NCBI GenBank assembly: GCA_907164885.2
Contig: OU015492.1
Coordinates: 194,359,224 to 194,423,223, forward strand
Reading direction: 5' to 3'
DNA: 64,000 nt
Source: Dolomedes plantarius
Taxonomy: Eukaryota; Arthropoda; Arachnida; Araneae; Dolomedidae
Below are positions 1 to 13,576 of this stretch, in pieces. Numbering within the stretch: position 1 is the stretch's first letter; each line of letters begins with the position of its first letter. The notes below the pieces were generated by a model, which was given only the letters and a program-made list of their open reading frames with translations, had not been told where the DNA came from and ran no database searches. Both the position numbers and the translations under genes were made by a program.

Positions 1-1552
1 GACAGTCCTAGTTTCGATGCAATGGATCTTTGAGTCGGCGGATTTTCTTTTAGGATCAGAGACTTCACTTTCTTGATATTTACCTGCGTTCGAACAATCT
101 TAGGATGAGGTTTAGTGGTCATCTTTTCATTGTTACTTTCAGTTTGACGCTTTTTTCCTTTCAAATTTAATATATTATAAATACCTTTTTTTAAAAAAAA
201 TGCCATGTTCATTAAATAGTGCAGTAAAATTGTGAACGAATATTTCTCCTCAGAAAGCGCAGTTACGTAACCTTCGATCCATCTATCAATTTTAGGAACC
301 ATTTTCAAAATCTTTTATTTTACATTCCAATCAAAACAAAACAGTAGCAGACTATTATTCTGAAGTTGCCCAATTTTTATCTCAAAATGCAAACGACAAA
401 AAACAAATTAGAAAATCGTTTCCACAAAGTGCGAACGACCTTCTGTATTTTAATATTTCAGTTGAATAATCTGGCTCTGGTGAAGCATTCATCTCTTTGC
501 GATGTAAATTGATAAATTGCATTGAAGAAGAGATGTGGTTAGAGGATATTTGCGGTTTTTGCGAAAGTGATATGATATAAAAGCAGAAATTCGGAAGGGG
601 GATTCAAACTAACATGTGCATTATCTATATTTTTGTCTTTTTGGGTGATATTATCATATACGACATAGCCCGCGCAAACTTAAATAACGCGTGTTTTATA
701 AAATTGTTTTTCCTTACCCTTGAGAATCGTAGAAATCAATATTAAGTCATGAAAGGTATTAAAAGTATCTATAATAAAGAATATTTATCTCACAATGAGT
801 ATAAATTGGTTTGTAATTAATGGAATTTTTCATTCTTGAACCCATTTTTACGTTCCACGTCTGAAATCTTCAGTCTTATAAAAGGGTATTGATTTATGAC
901 TCTGTTTTGTTATCTTCTACGGTAAATCACAAATTCAGACTCATATAATACAAGAGTTAAATGCTTCAAATTCAATAAAGTCCCAAGTTTTTATTTAAAT
1001 ATTTGGTACTTATTTATCTCAAAGCTTTTGAGCTTGAGAATCTATTTCCGTAAAGTTCTCATCCTATTTGTACGTTAGGTCTGAGTGCATTGATAGCTCG
1101 TGAACGTGAATGAAGCAGTAAAACTTCTAAGTACGGAAGGAAAGACTTCTTCAACTTCCTCTCCGGATGATAACTTTCATTAGATTGTAACTCTTATCGG
1201 GAATTACCACTTCTACTTATCAAAACAACGCTGAAGACAAATGCGACTGTGTATTCCGGAATGATCCATTTAAAGGCCATTTAACTGATTTCTTTACGGA
1301 AGAAAATTTATAATACCAGATGTTTAGTTATAAACTTGGAACCTCACGACACATTTGTAAATGGGACTAAATAACGATGTGTGTCTATATACGTATATTT
1401 AACTAGAAAACATTGCTTGCACTAATTTTGTACTAAAAACAAGGCTTATAGAAGTGGATATTTAATAATTCCTTCGTAAGGCGTGTATATGAAAAATGAA
1501 ATTTAAAACTTGAAGCCGCATGAAGGCAAACCAAATTAAAACTGCGAACGAA
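1..1552. other. Unassigned AT-rich sequence
   Basis: No open frame with recognisable protein similarity, no terminal repeats and no RNA gene were seen. It is either intergenic or inside the first Groucho intron; without exon 1 I cannot tell which. Confidence 0.5.
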
Positions 1553-1555
1553 TAA

Positions 1556-1735
1556 GGGCCTGTTCACAAAGGAGTCCGGTAGCGGAAGCGTTAAAGTATT
1601 GAAATATATTTAACCAATGACAAACCTTTAAACGATTAGCAACGAAATTTTTAACGCCTATGATTGGTTTATTTCCGTCTCAGCGCCATCTTTCCTTTTA
1701 CGTTTCCGCTACCGAACTCCTATGTGAACAGGCCC
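1556..1735. mobile_element. PIF/Harbinger-like MITE with TAA target duplication
   Basis: A 180-bp element. Its ends are inverted repeats of about 36 bp with only a few mismatches; the left end starts GGGCCTGTTCACA and the right end finishes TGTGAACAGGCCC. It is flanked on both sides by TAA (1553-1555 and 1736-1738), the 3-bp TWA duplication typical of PIF/Harbinger. It has no coding capacity. It ends about 50 bp before a Helitron-like element starts. Confidence 0.85.
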
Positions 1736-1786
1736 TAATAGTTCAGTTTACACATCTCTTGACTATGGGCAGTGCGGCAACTATAA

Positions 1787-2338
1787 TCTATATATTTAAG
1801 TTGCGAAGCCGACTTTTTGGGCAGTCCGTGAGAGAAAACTACTGCATCAATGTACTTCATTTTGGTCTTAAACGAAAGATTGTAATCTGTAGATTTGTCA
1901 AATTTTAATTTTGTAACCGCAATTTCTATTAATTAGCGATAATTTGCAATTAAAAATTGATTTCTGCGCAAGCTCAGTGGCATGTTTTAATGATTAAACA
2001 CGTTTATTCCGAGGAGTCTCTCTAGATCTCTCTCTGCCATTTTTATTTTTATGATAGTTATGTTTGAGAAATATAAGATTAAACCTCATGGAAATTGTTT
2101 ATTTCGCGCAGTTTAATTAGCGATAATTTACAATTTAAAAAAAATATTGCTTTCTGCGCATGCTCAGTGAGATTTTTAAATCTGGCTTTAGATACTCACT
2201 AAGCAAAAAGCTGCTTTAACACATTTTGTTTCTGCGCATTATGATTTTCAACATTTGGCAATGATGTGTTGAGTATAATTTGTGTATTAGTACATTTATT
2301 TACTATCTAGCCGTCATGTTTCGATGGGTATGAACTAG
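1787..2338 (+). mobile_element. Non-autonomous Helitron-like element, family A copy 1
   Basis: Starts TCTATATATTTAAG after an A and ends in CTAG before a T, the A^T insertion rule of Helitrons. Just before the end, CCGTC and GATGG can pair as the 3' hairpin, followed by eight bases and CTAG. The body matches 59626-60286 over its length in the same orientation (shared stretches include TTTTTGGGCAGTCCGTGAGA), so the boundaries are confirmed by a second copy. There are no RepHel coding remains. It carries the repeated internal motif CTGCGCATGCTCAGTG or close variants. Confidence 0.85.
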
Positions 2339-2559
2339 TTAAATTTATGAAAGTTGTGATCTTCAGTGTAGACACAGCTAGGCACTTCATTGCGCAATGT
2401 TGCATTTTAAGGTCCGTAACGCATTTCTGTTTTGAAAACCTGAAGGTAATTTTCAACATGAACCAACTACATCAACTTTTTATCAGTAACGAACCCAAAC
2501 GTTCATCCGTAACATGCAATTTTTTATTGGCCATTTCGTCGATCTAAGATTATCCTAAT

Positions 2560-3060
2560 GGCTAGGCGCTCCAAAGAGGCAAAAAGGAGGGATTTAACGC
2601 CGCAGTTGATCGTGCATATGAAGCTGTCCATATCAGGAACCACGCGCGGGGGCGTCGAAGTCAAAAGGAACCACACTCAGGCAGTATGAAAGACAAACAT
2701 AATGCACCCACAATACACCTTCAACGGTCCATAACAAGCAGACGGCGCAACAACAGGCAAGGAGCGAGCCGAACAAGTCCGATTAGCAAAAAATGTTATA
2801 GATGGTCGATTTGAAGCAGTGTTCTTTTCACTTTTGGGCTAGTCCTTAACCCAGTTGTTTAATGACCCGGCTGGCAGTCAATCTGCTTACCACTACGAGA
2901 TACCTATTAGTCAGCCGTTCGCAGATTGAAATCAACACAATGTAACCGTTCACGTTTGGCCGCATACTCTCCTCCGCCTTTTGTTTGCGTGCGTTCACGC
3001 GTGGATACGCGCTAAGTAAACATGAACGATGCCGCGGGCAGCAGAGAATATGCAAAGAGT
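2560..3060. other. Unexplained GC-balanced block
   Basis: Stands out from AT-rich flanks and follows Helitron A copy 1. Contains CACGCGCGGGGGCGTCGAAG and repeated GGAACCAC near 2636 and 2667. No recognised ends or coding similarity. Confidence 0.35.
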
Positions 3061-4219
3061 GGTTTTGATAGATTGAGTGCCGGAAAGTTTAATGCGTTAT
3101 TTAGAATGTAGTTTTGATGGTTATCACCTTTCCTAGGACTTTTTTTTATTATCTCCCCCTTTTCGCACCGAAATCTGTTTTTTTTTCTTCTTTTTAGCTG
3201 CGAATATATCAATTTTTGCAAAAAGGAACAAAAAAATTCAGTAGACCTAAGCTTGTTTTTGTTCATCTTTTATTATTAATATGTTATGTTAGGAAACAGA
3301 TTTATGTATCATATGTTATTGCTTTTGAAACGTGGGCATCGAAAACACGAGGCATTTTTGTCTAAAGTTATTCATCAATTTTTACCGAATGGTCAGTTTA
3401 ATTATACTCCTACTGGTCTTTATTTTATGCCAATTTTAATGCATTTTGTGATATGTAATATAGATTTTGGATTGTGTAATATTGGATTTTAAATAAATGT
3501 ATTTACAAATGGACATTTCTCCCCTTAAATTTATCTACCTATTTTTGGAAATTTTGGTATACTAATACACAGAAATATTATTCAATGTTTTACGTATCTT
3601 CCCTAAATAAATAGTACACATTTTGTTTTGTTTTTTCGATAAAATAGGAATTTTCTGACTTATAAAAACAGTGTCGTTAAGTAGTCTTCCAAAGTCTGCT
3701 GTTTTCTCCTTACCCTTTTTTTCCCATAATAAGTGCGAATTTTTACGTCTTTACCTTATTTATTATTAATATTTAAAATAATTGCAAAAACATTTTTTTA
3801 ATCACCTTACTATTTCTGGGATCCCTCGTCTTGGTCCATGTGCCCTCTTTACTTGTTAAGATGGGCATCGGTTGAAGGTAAACTGGTTTTAGGTAAACCT
3901 TACTGCCCTGTCAAACCGTTCAAGATTTTCGTCTGATATTAACTAGTTTACAAGAATTTGTTCGGGAATTATAAAAGCGAATGAAACCAAACAGTTACAA
4001 TAAAAAGTACGAATGCAAATGAGAAAAAATAATTACGAAAATGTAAATCCTAATTTAACTTTTTAAACTTGTTAACAATTTTAAAACAACACTCGTTTTA
4101 TGACCATGTCGTGTAAGTGAAACAAAATTTACAATTTTAACCCGGCTTTAGAATAGGTTTTAACAAAGATCATAAAGCCATAATAAAAATGTCAATTTTG
4201 TTACATACACACACGCTGT

Positions 4220-4556
4220 GGGGCGCGTTGGCCCAGTTGGCAAAAGCAGCTGCCCAGTGACCTGAACGTCTCTGGTTCGATGCTGGTCGCTGGCAAAATC
4301 CACCATGGCAGCTGGTGCACGCAAAATCTGTTGTGGCTGCAATGTCCACCAAGTTCTCAAATTTACCTCAGGAGGTGCTAGGTCAAGTGTACCGGTCTCG
4401 TCACTTGACTCTGTTCTAAATTATGGGACCGGTTCGGAGCCAAGTAGGGCTCCGACCCTTGTGGTGCTGAGTTAAATCCGGAGTAGCATCTTCGAGCCCA
4501 ATAGCCTATAATGGCCTTGATCTGATGCTTCTGTCGGTCAAGGGGCATAAACCGCA
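4220..4556 (+). mobile_element. tRNA-derived SINE with 17-bp target duplication
   Basis: Begins with a tRNA-like head: A-box-like TTGGCCCAGTTGG (4228-4240) and B-box-like GGTTCGATGCT (4274-4284). A non-tRNA body of about 260 bp follows. It is flanked by a near-perfect 17-bp direct repeat, ACATACACACACGCTGT at 4203-4219 and ACATACACATACGCTGT at 4557-4573, with one mismatch. This shows LINE-type insertion. The 3' end lacks a poly(A) tail. Confidence 0.85.
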
Positions 4557-7500
4557 ACATACACATACGCTGTCATATGACCGGAAGATGAGTCTTTTAA
4601 ATCAGTGAAGTTAAATTAGGGTTTTCATTTTTGCAATTATTAATTTTATCTCCAAATTTTTATTGTTATTGTTTTGCTTTACAGGTTTTATAATTTTAAA
4701 AACAAATTTTGTATTTCCTAAAATCAGTTGAATGTCTTGAATGATTTACAGCTAAGGTTATCATTGACTATTTGTATTCGATCGCTCGTAATGCTTGATG
4801 TGTATCAAATTTTCTTAACGCTAGCCCCACCAACTTAATATAAATAAATCACGTAAAAGCTATTACCTTTCTTAAAATTCTATAAGTTGAGGGGGAAAAA
4901 ATCAGAATTCTTTTTTAATTTAAATATTGTCGCTTTTAAATTAGTACATTGAAAGAAAATCATTAATCTCGAGTGGGTCGGTCGTACTTACCTTTCGTGC
5001 AAAATTTGTCCGTAGATATTTGATGCGGTCGAAATAGCTATATTGATTTTTCATCGACTTGATACTTTTCAGTCATTTCTGAACATGGGTTTGCCTAGTT
5101 TTGAAGTTGTCTGCAAATTAATGGACACGATTACTTTTTTTTTTCTCCTTACATGGCATATATATTAAGAACTATTAGGATGATATCGGAAAATCGATTT
5201 TCCGAATTTTCGGCGGTAGGACATATTTTAGAACAAGTATTCAGCACTTTACGAGATTTGTCTCTGTCTGTGTGTGTGTGTGTGTGTGTCTATGTCTGGG
5301 GACCTGGAAAGTTAAAAAAGTAAACAGCATTTTAATAACGTATTTAGCTTGAATGCTTTTAAAAAAAAAGGTGCTTAACTAATGACAGAAACGCATATAA
5401 ACTGCCCTATTCACTACTTTGTGCTGTCATAGACCTCGCATTCAAACTTGGAATGCATTGAATATGGTCATTTTAGTCGCAGTGCACGCATTCTAAAAAT
5501 AATTCTGAGCATGATTTGCCTATGAGGAATTCTTTTGAAACATGAATTTCAACTGAATGTATGTAGAAAGAAAAAGCATTGTCTATTGATATATAAGTAT
5601 CCTAAAATCGCTACTTTCAGTTTTAAAACTTATAATTTAAATATTAAAATTAGTGGGTGGTTTTGAATGAAGAAAAAAATTTAATGAATTTTCTTATTGT
5701 AAGGGTTGTGTAACTTTCAGTGTTTTAGGAATTTAAATATGCTTTTATTTTAAAAAAAATCTAAACACTAGATTCTGTTTTCTCTGAGTTTGATAGGATT
5801 ATAATTGATTCAACCAAATGCAATCTGCTTTATACTACTAACCGGTTAAAAAAAATCCAGTAATATTACCTTTTATGGATATATTGCTTCCCCACGATGT
5901 CATCTAAATAAGTGATTTATCACAAAACAAATTTATCGGATATTAACTGTAATGAACCAGCTTTTGCAGAATGGAGTATCGATAAACATTAACATGATAG
6001 ATATACTCTATTTTCTTGGTGTGAATTCAAGGTTAGATCACCCCACTTCGACGTCAGATTGTTTAAATATAACGTTCCCTCATGATGGCTTTAAATTTTT
6101 CTTTGGATGCTGCTGAGTAATTATATCTGCGTGATTCCCTAGAGAGTTGAACATTCAGATAAGAGCGATATTAAGCAAGATTATAATTATGTTATTAGAA
6201 GCATCACTAATGAAAAGAAGTGTTTGTTACCAGGTGTTCTAACTAGATAATGTTATAATAAACAATGACTGGTGTGGGAATTACCTTCCTTTAAATTTTC
6301 AATGTGAACAAATTGAAATACATTTGTTGAAATATAAATCTTGTACTTTTCAAGTACAGAAGTTTATTGCTATTCATCTTAATTTTTTGGTAGATACACA
6401 CGTTCAGTGTAACAATGAATGTGTTGTTGATCAGTTACATTGTCGATAACATTATTGCGCTGATTTATAGCAGCATTGTTCTCTGCCAGTGATAACTGAT
6501 ACTGGAAATTTTTACTTTTAATCCATCCTTGATGTATTCAAATTCCACCGTGCATGTTCAATCAATAGGTCACCGTTTCTCAGATCTAAATATATTCCAA
6601 TACCTATCTATTTGATTAGCTCTCAAAGATGCATTATATAGTATTTCTGATGCATGCTTCAAAAAGTAATTGAAAATCATTATCTGCCTCCTTATCTGCA
6701 CTCTGCTTATGCGAAGTTTCGGTTGACGGTCCATCTTTCTTTCTCACTGTTTCACATGCTAATATGCACCTGTCTATCTTTCCCGTGCTTTATTATTGCA
6801 TTTGAACAATACCAATTGCCATTCCATTCGCAGTGTGTAGGTTTGAACGTGAAGAATAGGTAAGATATAATGAGCATTGTTGTTGCTGGGGTTTAATGTC
6901 CTCTCTTGGGGTGGAGTCACGATTTTGACCCCCCGACCCTCCAAATTGCACCACTTTTCGGAGGTAGTCTGAAGAGAGCGGAAGTGAATCTAACTTCTTG
7001 ACGATGGCGGCGGATTTCTTTCGGTGAACCAGCCTCCCCCACAAATGGTGTATTGGCGTTTGCTGATTATTATTCAAAGTGTATATCTGCTGGGGTGAAT
7101 TTCTTGATTATGGAGACCATTTCTGTGTTAGTCTCGCCGGAATGCGGCGTGTTGTATTGTTCTGCTTTCTCCTTTCTCCTAAACGCGAAGTATTTTTCGA
7201 AGATGTTATAACTGATTGGAAGTCTGATAGGATAGTATGAAATGCGTTATCAATTTTTGCTATCTTGTTTCCTTGCGTACTTCTCTAGCAGATCACGATT
7301 ATAATAAGCATTTAGTTTTATGGCTGCTGCATGCCTGATGTACTATAGTCGTGTAAATTATGCTTAAATTGACTTCAAGTCTGAAGAACTGTGTGCACCT
7401 TTAAAAAAAAAAAATTCGTGGTTTGTAATGTATGTATGATATAAAAAGGTCTCGCTCACAAAGTCTTAACAAGTGCTTGTAAATATTCTTTAAGTTTGCT

Positions 7501-8408
7501 CGTTGGGAATTTTAAACAGTACATTTTATTGTTCGTAGCGTGTTATGCCCAAATTTGCGTATCACTGAATGAGCTCAGCCTCCTGTTGGTTTGCAGGGCT
7601 GTTGCTGGCTTTCAAAAGGCCCTTCTCAACCCAGGGTCGCTAATCTCCAAAAAAAATTTTTGGGTCCTCAAAGAAGCATTTAAAAGACTTCATTTTCTTT
7701 ATGGGCTCCATGTTTATTTTTTTCCACTTGCAGTTGTAAATAATAAACATACAAAAATCCTACAGATTTGACTTGATTGATGTTATGTATTTTTTATTGT
7801 TCATAGAAATAGAAATATAATCTTGTTGCTTGGTTAAAAGTTTGTGCTCTCCTTAAATTTTATCTTTACTTTGTTAGTTAATTTTCTTTTTGGCCTGGAG
7901 GTAACTGTTATGTGTCTACACAGCTTTTTCGCGAGTTTGCTTATTTTCATTTTTTAAGATACTATATATATTATTCTATAATCGGGGTAAACTTATTTTG
8001 GGCCTGTAATTTTGCATTGTACATAATAACTTGAAAACGAAACGTAATCATGATTATAAATTAAAACCCATTTACATTAGGGAGCAGATTATTTATCTTT
8101 ACATTTATAGATCCCCATTTTCTTTGCCTACTCTCTTATGCATTAAAATTTTTTTTTCTAGTTTCTCATATTCACTTGTCGGGAAATGTAATACGTCTTT
8201 AGAATCGATCCCCCGGCTAAAGCATCAATGGCGGCAAGCTGTTTCCCATCACCCGACTAATCTTTTGTCCATCATTTTTAGTCTGCGGTTATGCGAGTAT
8301 CCTGTCTTGATTTACGTGGTTTACTAGAGACTACAGACTTCTTGCTTTACCTTTCTTGTCCTCCAGCCGTATTCAGGACGCGAATAAGCTCCTCGAATTA
8401 ATTTAGAT

Positions 8409-8914
8409 CAGGGGTCGGCAACGCGGTGCCCGCGAGATAATTTTAAAGTGCCCGCCGTTCAGAATCTAAATTTTTAGATATTTCAATAACAAACGCTCGT
8501 AGATATGAGTAATTTTATTAAAAGCTCATTTTTCCTGCTTTGAAATTGAACTCAGTTTGCGCGTCGACATATGCTTGTGAATCTTTTGTTTTCCAATAGG
8601 AAGTACTTAAAATCAAAGTACCTGTCAAGCCTCAGTGACACTCATATGGATCAATGCCTGAGAAATGTTCATTCAACTTATGTGCCCCATTGCAACGAGA
8701 TGGCCGCAGATTTGAACTGTCACATATCACATTATCAGTTTTAAGATTGTTTTGTTTAAATTAGAAATTTTAATTTATGTATTAAAAATTTGTCGCATTA
8801 ATATTTTCATGTTTAAATATCGTCCCCCCCCCCTCCTCCTTCATAAAGCGTTGCCTGCCGAAATCCCGCATTTCTGAAATATGCCCTCCTAGTTAAAAAG
8901 GTTGCCGACCCCTG
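8409..8914. mobile_element. hAT-like non-autonomous element
   Basis: Left end CAGGGGTCGGCAAC and right end GTTGCCGACCCCTG are perfect inverted repeats. The flanks ATTTAGAT (8401-8408) and TATTAGAC (8915-8922) are an imperfect 8-bp target duplication. No transposase open frame. A C homopolymer lies inside at about 8823. Confidence 0.85.
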
Positions 8915-9052
8915 TATTAGACAGTGGTCTGTTGCGAAATTCTTCGTCTCATAAAGATGGCATTCACCTCCCAGAAAAACAAAGTTTGTGTATATATTTT
9001 ATGTATGACCCGGTTCAAGGTTATTATCCTGTATAATAACTTATTTAACGGG

Positions 9053-9084
9053 ACTTTTTTTTTTTTTTGGGGGGGGGGGGGGGC
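9053..9084. repeat. T(n)G(n) homopolymer junction
   Basis: A T run followed directly by a G run of about 16. Similar junctions occur at 14983-15003 and, as C(n)A(n), at 39820-39915. Confidence 0.95.
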
Positions 9085-9607
9085 TATATTTTCGCATAAG
9101 CGATAAAAAGTATAAATGTATATGCAGTTGTATAGTATAATTTTTTAAACTGACCTTTCCATATATAGGTATATTAAATTCCCACACATTAATTTTTTTT
9201 TCTGTTATTGTAAAAGTTAAGTCTTCCTCGAATATCTATCCATAACTGCTTTTAATCAATTTTTTTTTAAATAAAGAACATCAACCCCGAAGTTATAATT
9301 TTGTCCTCGTGAGTATAGCACATCTGAAAGAGGATTTGGCTGGCTTTGTATGGAAGTGTTTGAATGGTTTTAATATATCGCTATAACAGGTATTATCGAG
9401 ATAATGCTGAATCTGAGACACCAGCGGCGCGCTGATGTAACGTTCTGAAGCGAAGCAACCTGAGTTAGAAAATAGCATGCGTTTAAGAATATCTTTGTGG
9501 ACAGAGACTGTTAACTTGGGTAGTGTATAAAAATTGAAATTCTAAAGCAAATAAAAGGCAAATACTGAGTAACAAGTTAAAAAGTGCTTCGTAAAGGGAG
9601 AAGTTTA

Positions 9608-9610
<3 letters not shown>

Positions 9611-9687
<77 letters not shown>
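9611..9687. repeat. (TA)n microsatellite
   Basis: About 38 uninterrupted TA units. Flanks show no terminal inverted repeat that I can name. Confidence 0.98.
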
Positions 9688-9695
<8 letters not shown>

Positions 9696-10882
9696 TTTAA
9701 TTAAGCTCGATTATGGCATAAAGTAATCGTAATAAAATAAAAACAATTACTTCTCTTCACATAACACAACGCTACGTACGTTAATATCTATGTCTAATAA
9801 GAAATTATTTAGTGTTGATTTTACATACAGGGTTATTTCAAATGAAGCTTTTCATTTTCATGTCCTCAGTTTTATGAGATGAACTTTAAACTCGCTTTTT
9901 ATAGTTGGTCTTTTTGCATGTAACATTGACACCGTTTTTCCCCAATTAATGTTTGTAACTTGTTGAGATTTCATATCGACTACTGATTATGCAGCTGATA
10001 AAATTTACGTACTGTTGACTATATACTCGCCTAATCAACAATTAGATTAGTCTACATTGTGTGTACTCGAATTATCATAATATGCATTGCGCATTTAATA
10101 TCTCGAATTATACCAAGATCAACTGGCTGGCAATTTCGAAAGCTTTTATTAAAAGTACAGTGATATAGATGAAACAGCAGTATGCTCCAATATTGTGTCG
10201 TGTGCAACATTGTAATGCAATAGACTCGCCAGTAACGTTTCACGTTCATGGAGGATCATAACCATTCATTCGTAATAATTCGGGAAGGGAAACTTCAATG
10301 TGCTCTGTTACAGAGAAGTTACGACAAACCATTCGATCACTCATAAAAGTGAAACACAATTGATGCGATTTGTGATATTGTACTGAGCGGAGCATTTAGT
10401 TTAATGATGTTATGTAAGGAGCCTACATTCAACTTGGAATACGCATATTTCGAGGGGGAAGTTGTGAAAGGAAGTTATAGTATAGTTTAATACTTTTTTG
10501 CTTTTCTTAACACTTTGCTTTCTTAACTTCATTCTCTTACGATACAGCTTAGGTCGAGACGCGATTTTTAATCGCTATCATATTGGTTGCAGTCTAAACT
10601 GTCAGTCCAGCTGTTATATATATAAAAAAGGGGGGCATTTACAAGACTAAGGGTCTACCACGTAGCGTCAGCGAGAGTGTCGGCTCTTATGTGGATATCC
10701 AATTTTTATCGGAAGATTCCTGGAAGTTTATTTTGAATGGCTCGTATTACGCGTCGTCCGTGTGAGTCGGTTAGTTCAACTCTATGTACTGCCTGGTCGC
10801 AACTGCGGTGCCGCAACGACACCGGATCGCTCGTGTGCACCGAGTCTTAAGCTGCTGTTATTTTAATTGCTCTCTCAAACTG

Positions 10883-10964
10883 AATGATAAGGGCAGCCCA
10901 CCCTTCACGTGTCTCAGCAGCTTAATGATAAGGGCAGCCCACCCTTCACGTGTCTCAGCAGCTT
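10883..10964. repeat. Perfect 41-bp tandem duplication with CACGTG
   Basis: Units 10883-10923 and 10924-10964 are identical. Each contains GATAAGG and the palindromic E-box CACGTG. The surrounding 10640-10980 is GC-richer than its neighbours and does not match the repeats recognised here. Confidence 0.97.
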
Positions 10965-11090
10965 TAGTATTTAAATTGAGGCGACAATGTTAACATCTTA
11001 GTAATTGTTCGTTTCGTAGAATTCACACCTTTTAAAGGATGATAAACCTTGTTATTCGGACCTGTGGTACAATAAGAGGGGTACTGCCAT

Positions 11091-11149
11091 TAAACTGTAG
11101 GTCCCGTCCAATTGGCACTTGTGTAGCAAAAATTAACAGTGGCGCTCTG
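11091..11149 (+). mobile_element. SINE body fragment
   Basis: Matches the 3' half of the SINE at 21899-22077 (shared TAAACTGTAG, TCCCG, CTAATT-like and TGTGTAGCAAAAA segments), with about 80 percent identity by eye. The tRNA-like head is missing. Confidence 0.7.
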
Positions 11150-12650
11150 AAATAACCTACCCACCCCTCACGATGTATGATAGTTTTTGAAAAGGAACAA
11201 GAGAAAAAAATTACCTAAGCGCGTTTACACTGACCGATCAAGTGAACATTTTGCATTTACAACACATTTAACCATGTCAGAATTGTGTCGTCTGGAGAAG
11301 ACGTTAATTCCCTCTACGACTGTTTAAACGCTGTCTTCGATGAATCCGTTCTGTAAATGTGTATATTTCATTCATTGTAAAATGTAAATAGTCTCTAAAC
11401 AGGTTTACGTTGAGGGATAGCCCATTCCTATATATATTAATTTATTGTCTGTGTTTACGAATGGGGGGTAAGTCGCACGTATATTCACATCAGGAATTTG
11501 AGCTACAGATTTTCCTTTCTATGCTCCAAGAAATTCATTTCAAATCCAAGCCATTCAAAACGTACCTCTTACTGTCTGCTCGTAGTAATTTATTCGTCAT
11601 GCGGATATTTACTTATTTATTATTTAAAAGAAAAAAAAATTGGATGAATAAACATCGAAACGAAAGCAAGAGTAGTTAAATACATTTGAAAACATTTTCA
11701 GTCACTTTTCCCGTCGCATCTTTATGTCAAGTAGACAATTTGCATGAAAGAGAAACAACCTAGATGAAAATATGCCTCCAAAATCGAATGGCAGTTCATT
11801 TTAAGCTGTTTTGTCAGAGAAAAAAAAAATGGAATGTAACTTCAGCCCATATCTGTAAGTTCTCAAGCCCATATTATTGCAACGCAGTCATTTTATGTCG
11901 ATAATTCAGAGGATAATGTTACGTGTGTTACAGTTTATAAATATTTTTTGCCGTCATTTTCAATTCATTTGTCGTAACAATTATGTCTGTGATTTCTCTC
12001 CGGAGTAGCCATCTGTTCTTTGTTACTTTTCGGTAGTACGGCTGGCACAAAAATCGATGTCGTGCAAAAGGTGGCTTTATAAACATTTTCTTCAGTTACT
12101 GCATTACTTTTTATTTTATTTTTTTAATGCTTTAAATAAGTGGTTACATGATCACTTTCTTATTTACTCGTAGTGATGTATAAATTACGTTTTAATTTTT
12201 TCTTTGTGAACAACTTTTTATGGCAAAATTCCCCGTGATTTAACAGTTTGATAAGTTTCCTTGTTTATCACTTTAGAGACTTACAATAATTACTGAAATG
12301 GTCTGTGAAGTCTAAACTTTTTGAAACCTCGTCTAGAGAATGGTTAAGGTCACTTTCATTCTAGCAATTAAATAGGTTAATGATTTGTTTCGTTTTATGT
12401 TATGATACTTCTGTTTGTTGCTTTTAAAAATTTGATGTACTGCTCATATTTTTCAAAACAGTCGTTAAGTCTTTTGGTTTCGCTTCATTTCCACTGCAAA
12501 ATACGAGTGTGGTCAAGCATGAGTAAATAAAGAAGTTTATACCATGGTGTTGTTTATTTTGTTTAGTGTCACGATAAATTAGGCAGTATGATTTCTTTGA
12601 AATTTGTTTAATTTCCAAATACTTTTAAGGTAAATGCCATCATCATAGTC

Positions 12651-12704
12651 CAGTGGCGGCTCCAGGCCAGAGATTTGGGGGGGGGGGGCAACGTCGGCTC
12701 TTAC

Positions 12705-12765
<61 letters not shown>

Positions 12766-12921
12766 AACATCCTCTCATTTTAAATTTAAACTCATTTAGT
12801 ATTAGGTCTACGATTATATAATTGTAGGCTATGAAAAAAAAAAAAAATACGCCAAGCTTTTTTTTTTTTTGGAAGGGGGCAATTGCCCCTACTCCCCCCC
12901 CCCCTCCTGGAGCCGCCCTTG
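12651..12921. mobile_element. hAT-like MITE containing a (TA)n microsatellite
   Basis: Ends CAGTGGCGGCTCCAGG and CCTGGAGCCGCCCTTG pair as inverted repeats. The flanks TCATAGTC (12643-12650) and TCATAGCC (12922-12929) are an 8-bp duplication with one mismatch. Inside are a G run near 12677, a (TA)n tract at 12708-12759 and a C run near 12893. Confidence 0.9.
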
Positions 12922-13524
12922 TCATAGCCATTGGTCACAGGTTTTATTGAAATATGAACTTTTTTTCGGTGAATTTAATGTTAACCTATCAGATTTACTT
13001 CGGTTAAGTGTGATTAATTTTAAAACATCCTATAATTTTTGAGGTGTTATGTGTATTGTTATTAGGCAGGTAAAACAAGTTTCTCGTAAAATTCCTTAAT
13101 GTACTTTTTTTTTTTTTGTTAAGGAGAATCATGGAGTAGAAATACGTTTCGTGAGTATTTTAATATACATATTTACATCACTTAGAAGTAGTCATATGTA
13201 AGCAAATGGTTATACCAGTAAATGATTCAATATTTTCGAAGACTGAACAACTTTTAATGCTGACTCCCTAATTCTGAGCTGATTTGTCACTCGAAGAGAG
13301 CAGAGTTAGAAGAGGTGTTTGCCCCCTTCCCTGAGGAGCATTTCGGCCAAGATTCATGGATTGCCGTATACATTTTTAAAATTATCCATTTTGGAGATCT
13401 CCAAGTGCATTTCACATGACAGTAACTTGCTCGCTTGCAACGCATTTTATACATTTTGGCGTCAGTAATTTTTTAATGTAATTATTTCTCGATTACAATG
13501 TTCTGTCTCCTCCTTCCAGTTCCG

Positions 13525-13576
13525 AGGCGCAGCTTGTCCTCTCTGGACCTTGCGCCAATAAACCCCAACCAACCAA
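13525..13576 (+). mobile_element. Extremely 5'-truncated retroposon copy (52 bp) with TSD
   Basis: The 52-bp insert ends in CTTGCGCCAATAAACCCCAA plus CCAA repeats. It is bounded by a perfect 13-bp direct repeat CCTTCCAGTTCCG (13512-13524 and 13577-13589). The same 3' end occurs at 27430-27495 and at 57140-57198, so it is the tail of a non-LTR retroposon or LINE-mobilised SINE. 5' truncation is expected from target-primed reverse transcription. Confidence 0.88.

Noticed and set aside
4160..4566. Minus-strand open frames over 4160-4566
   Set aside because: They lie across the tRNA-derived SINE and are explained by it.
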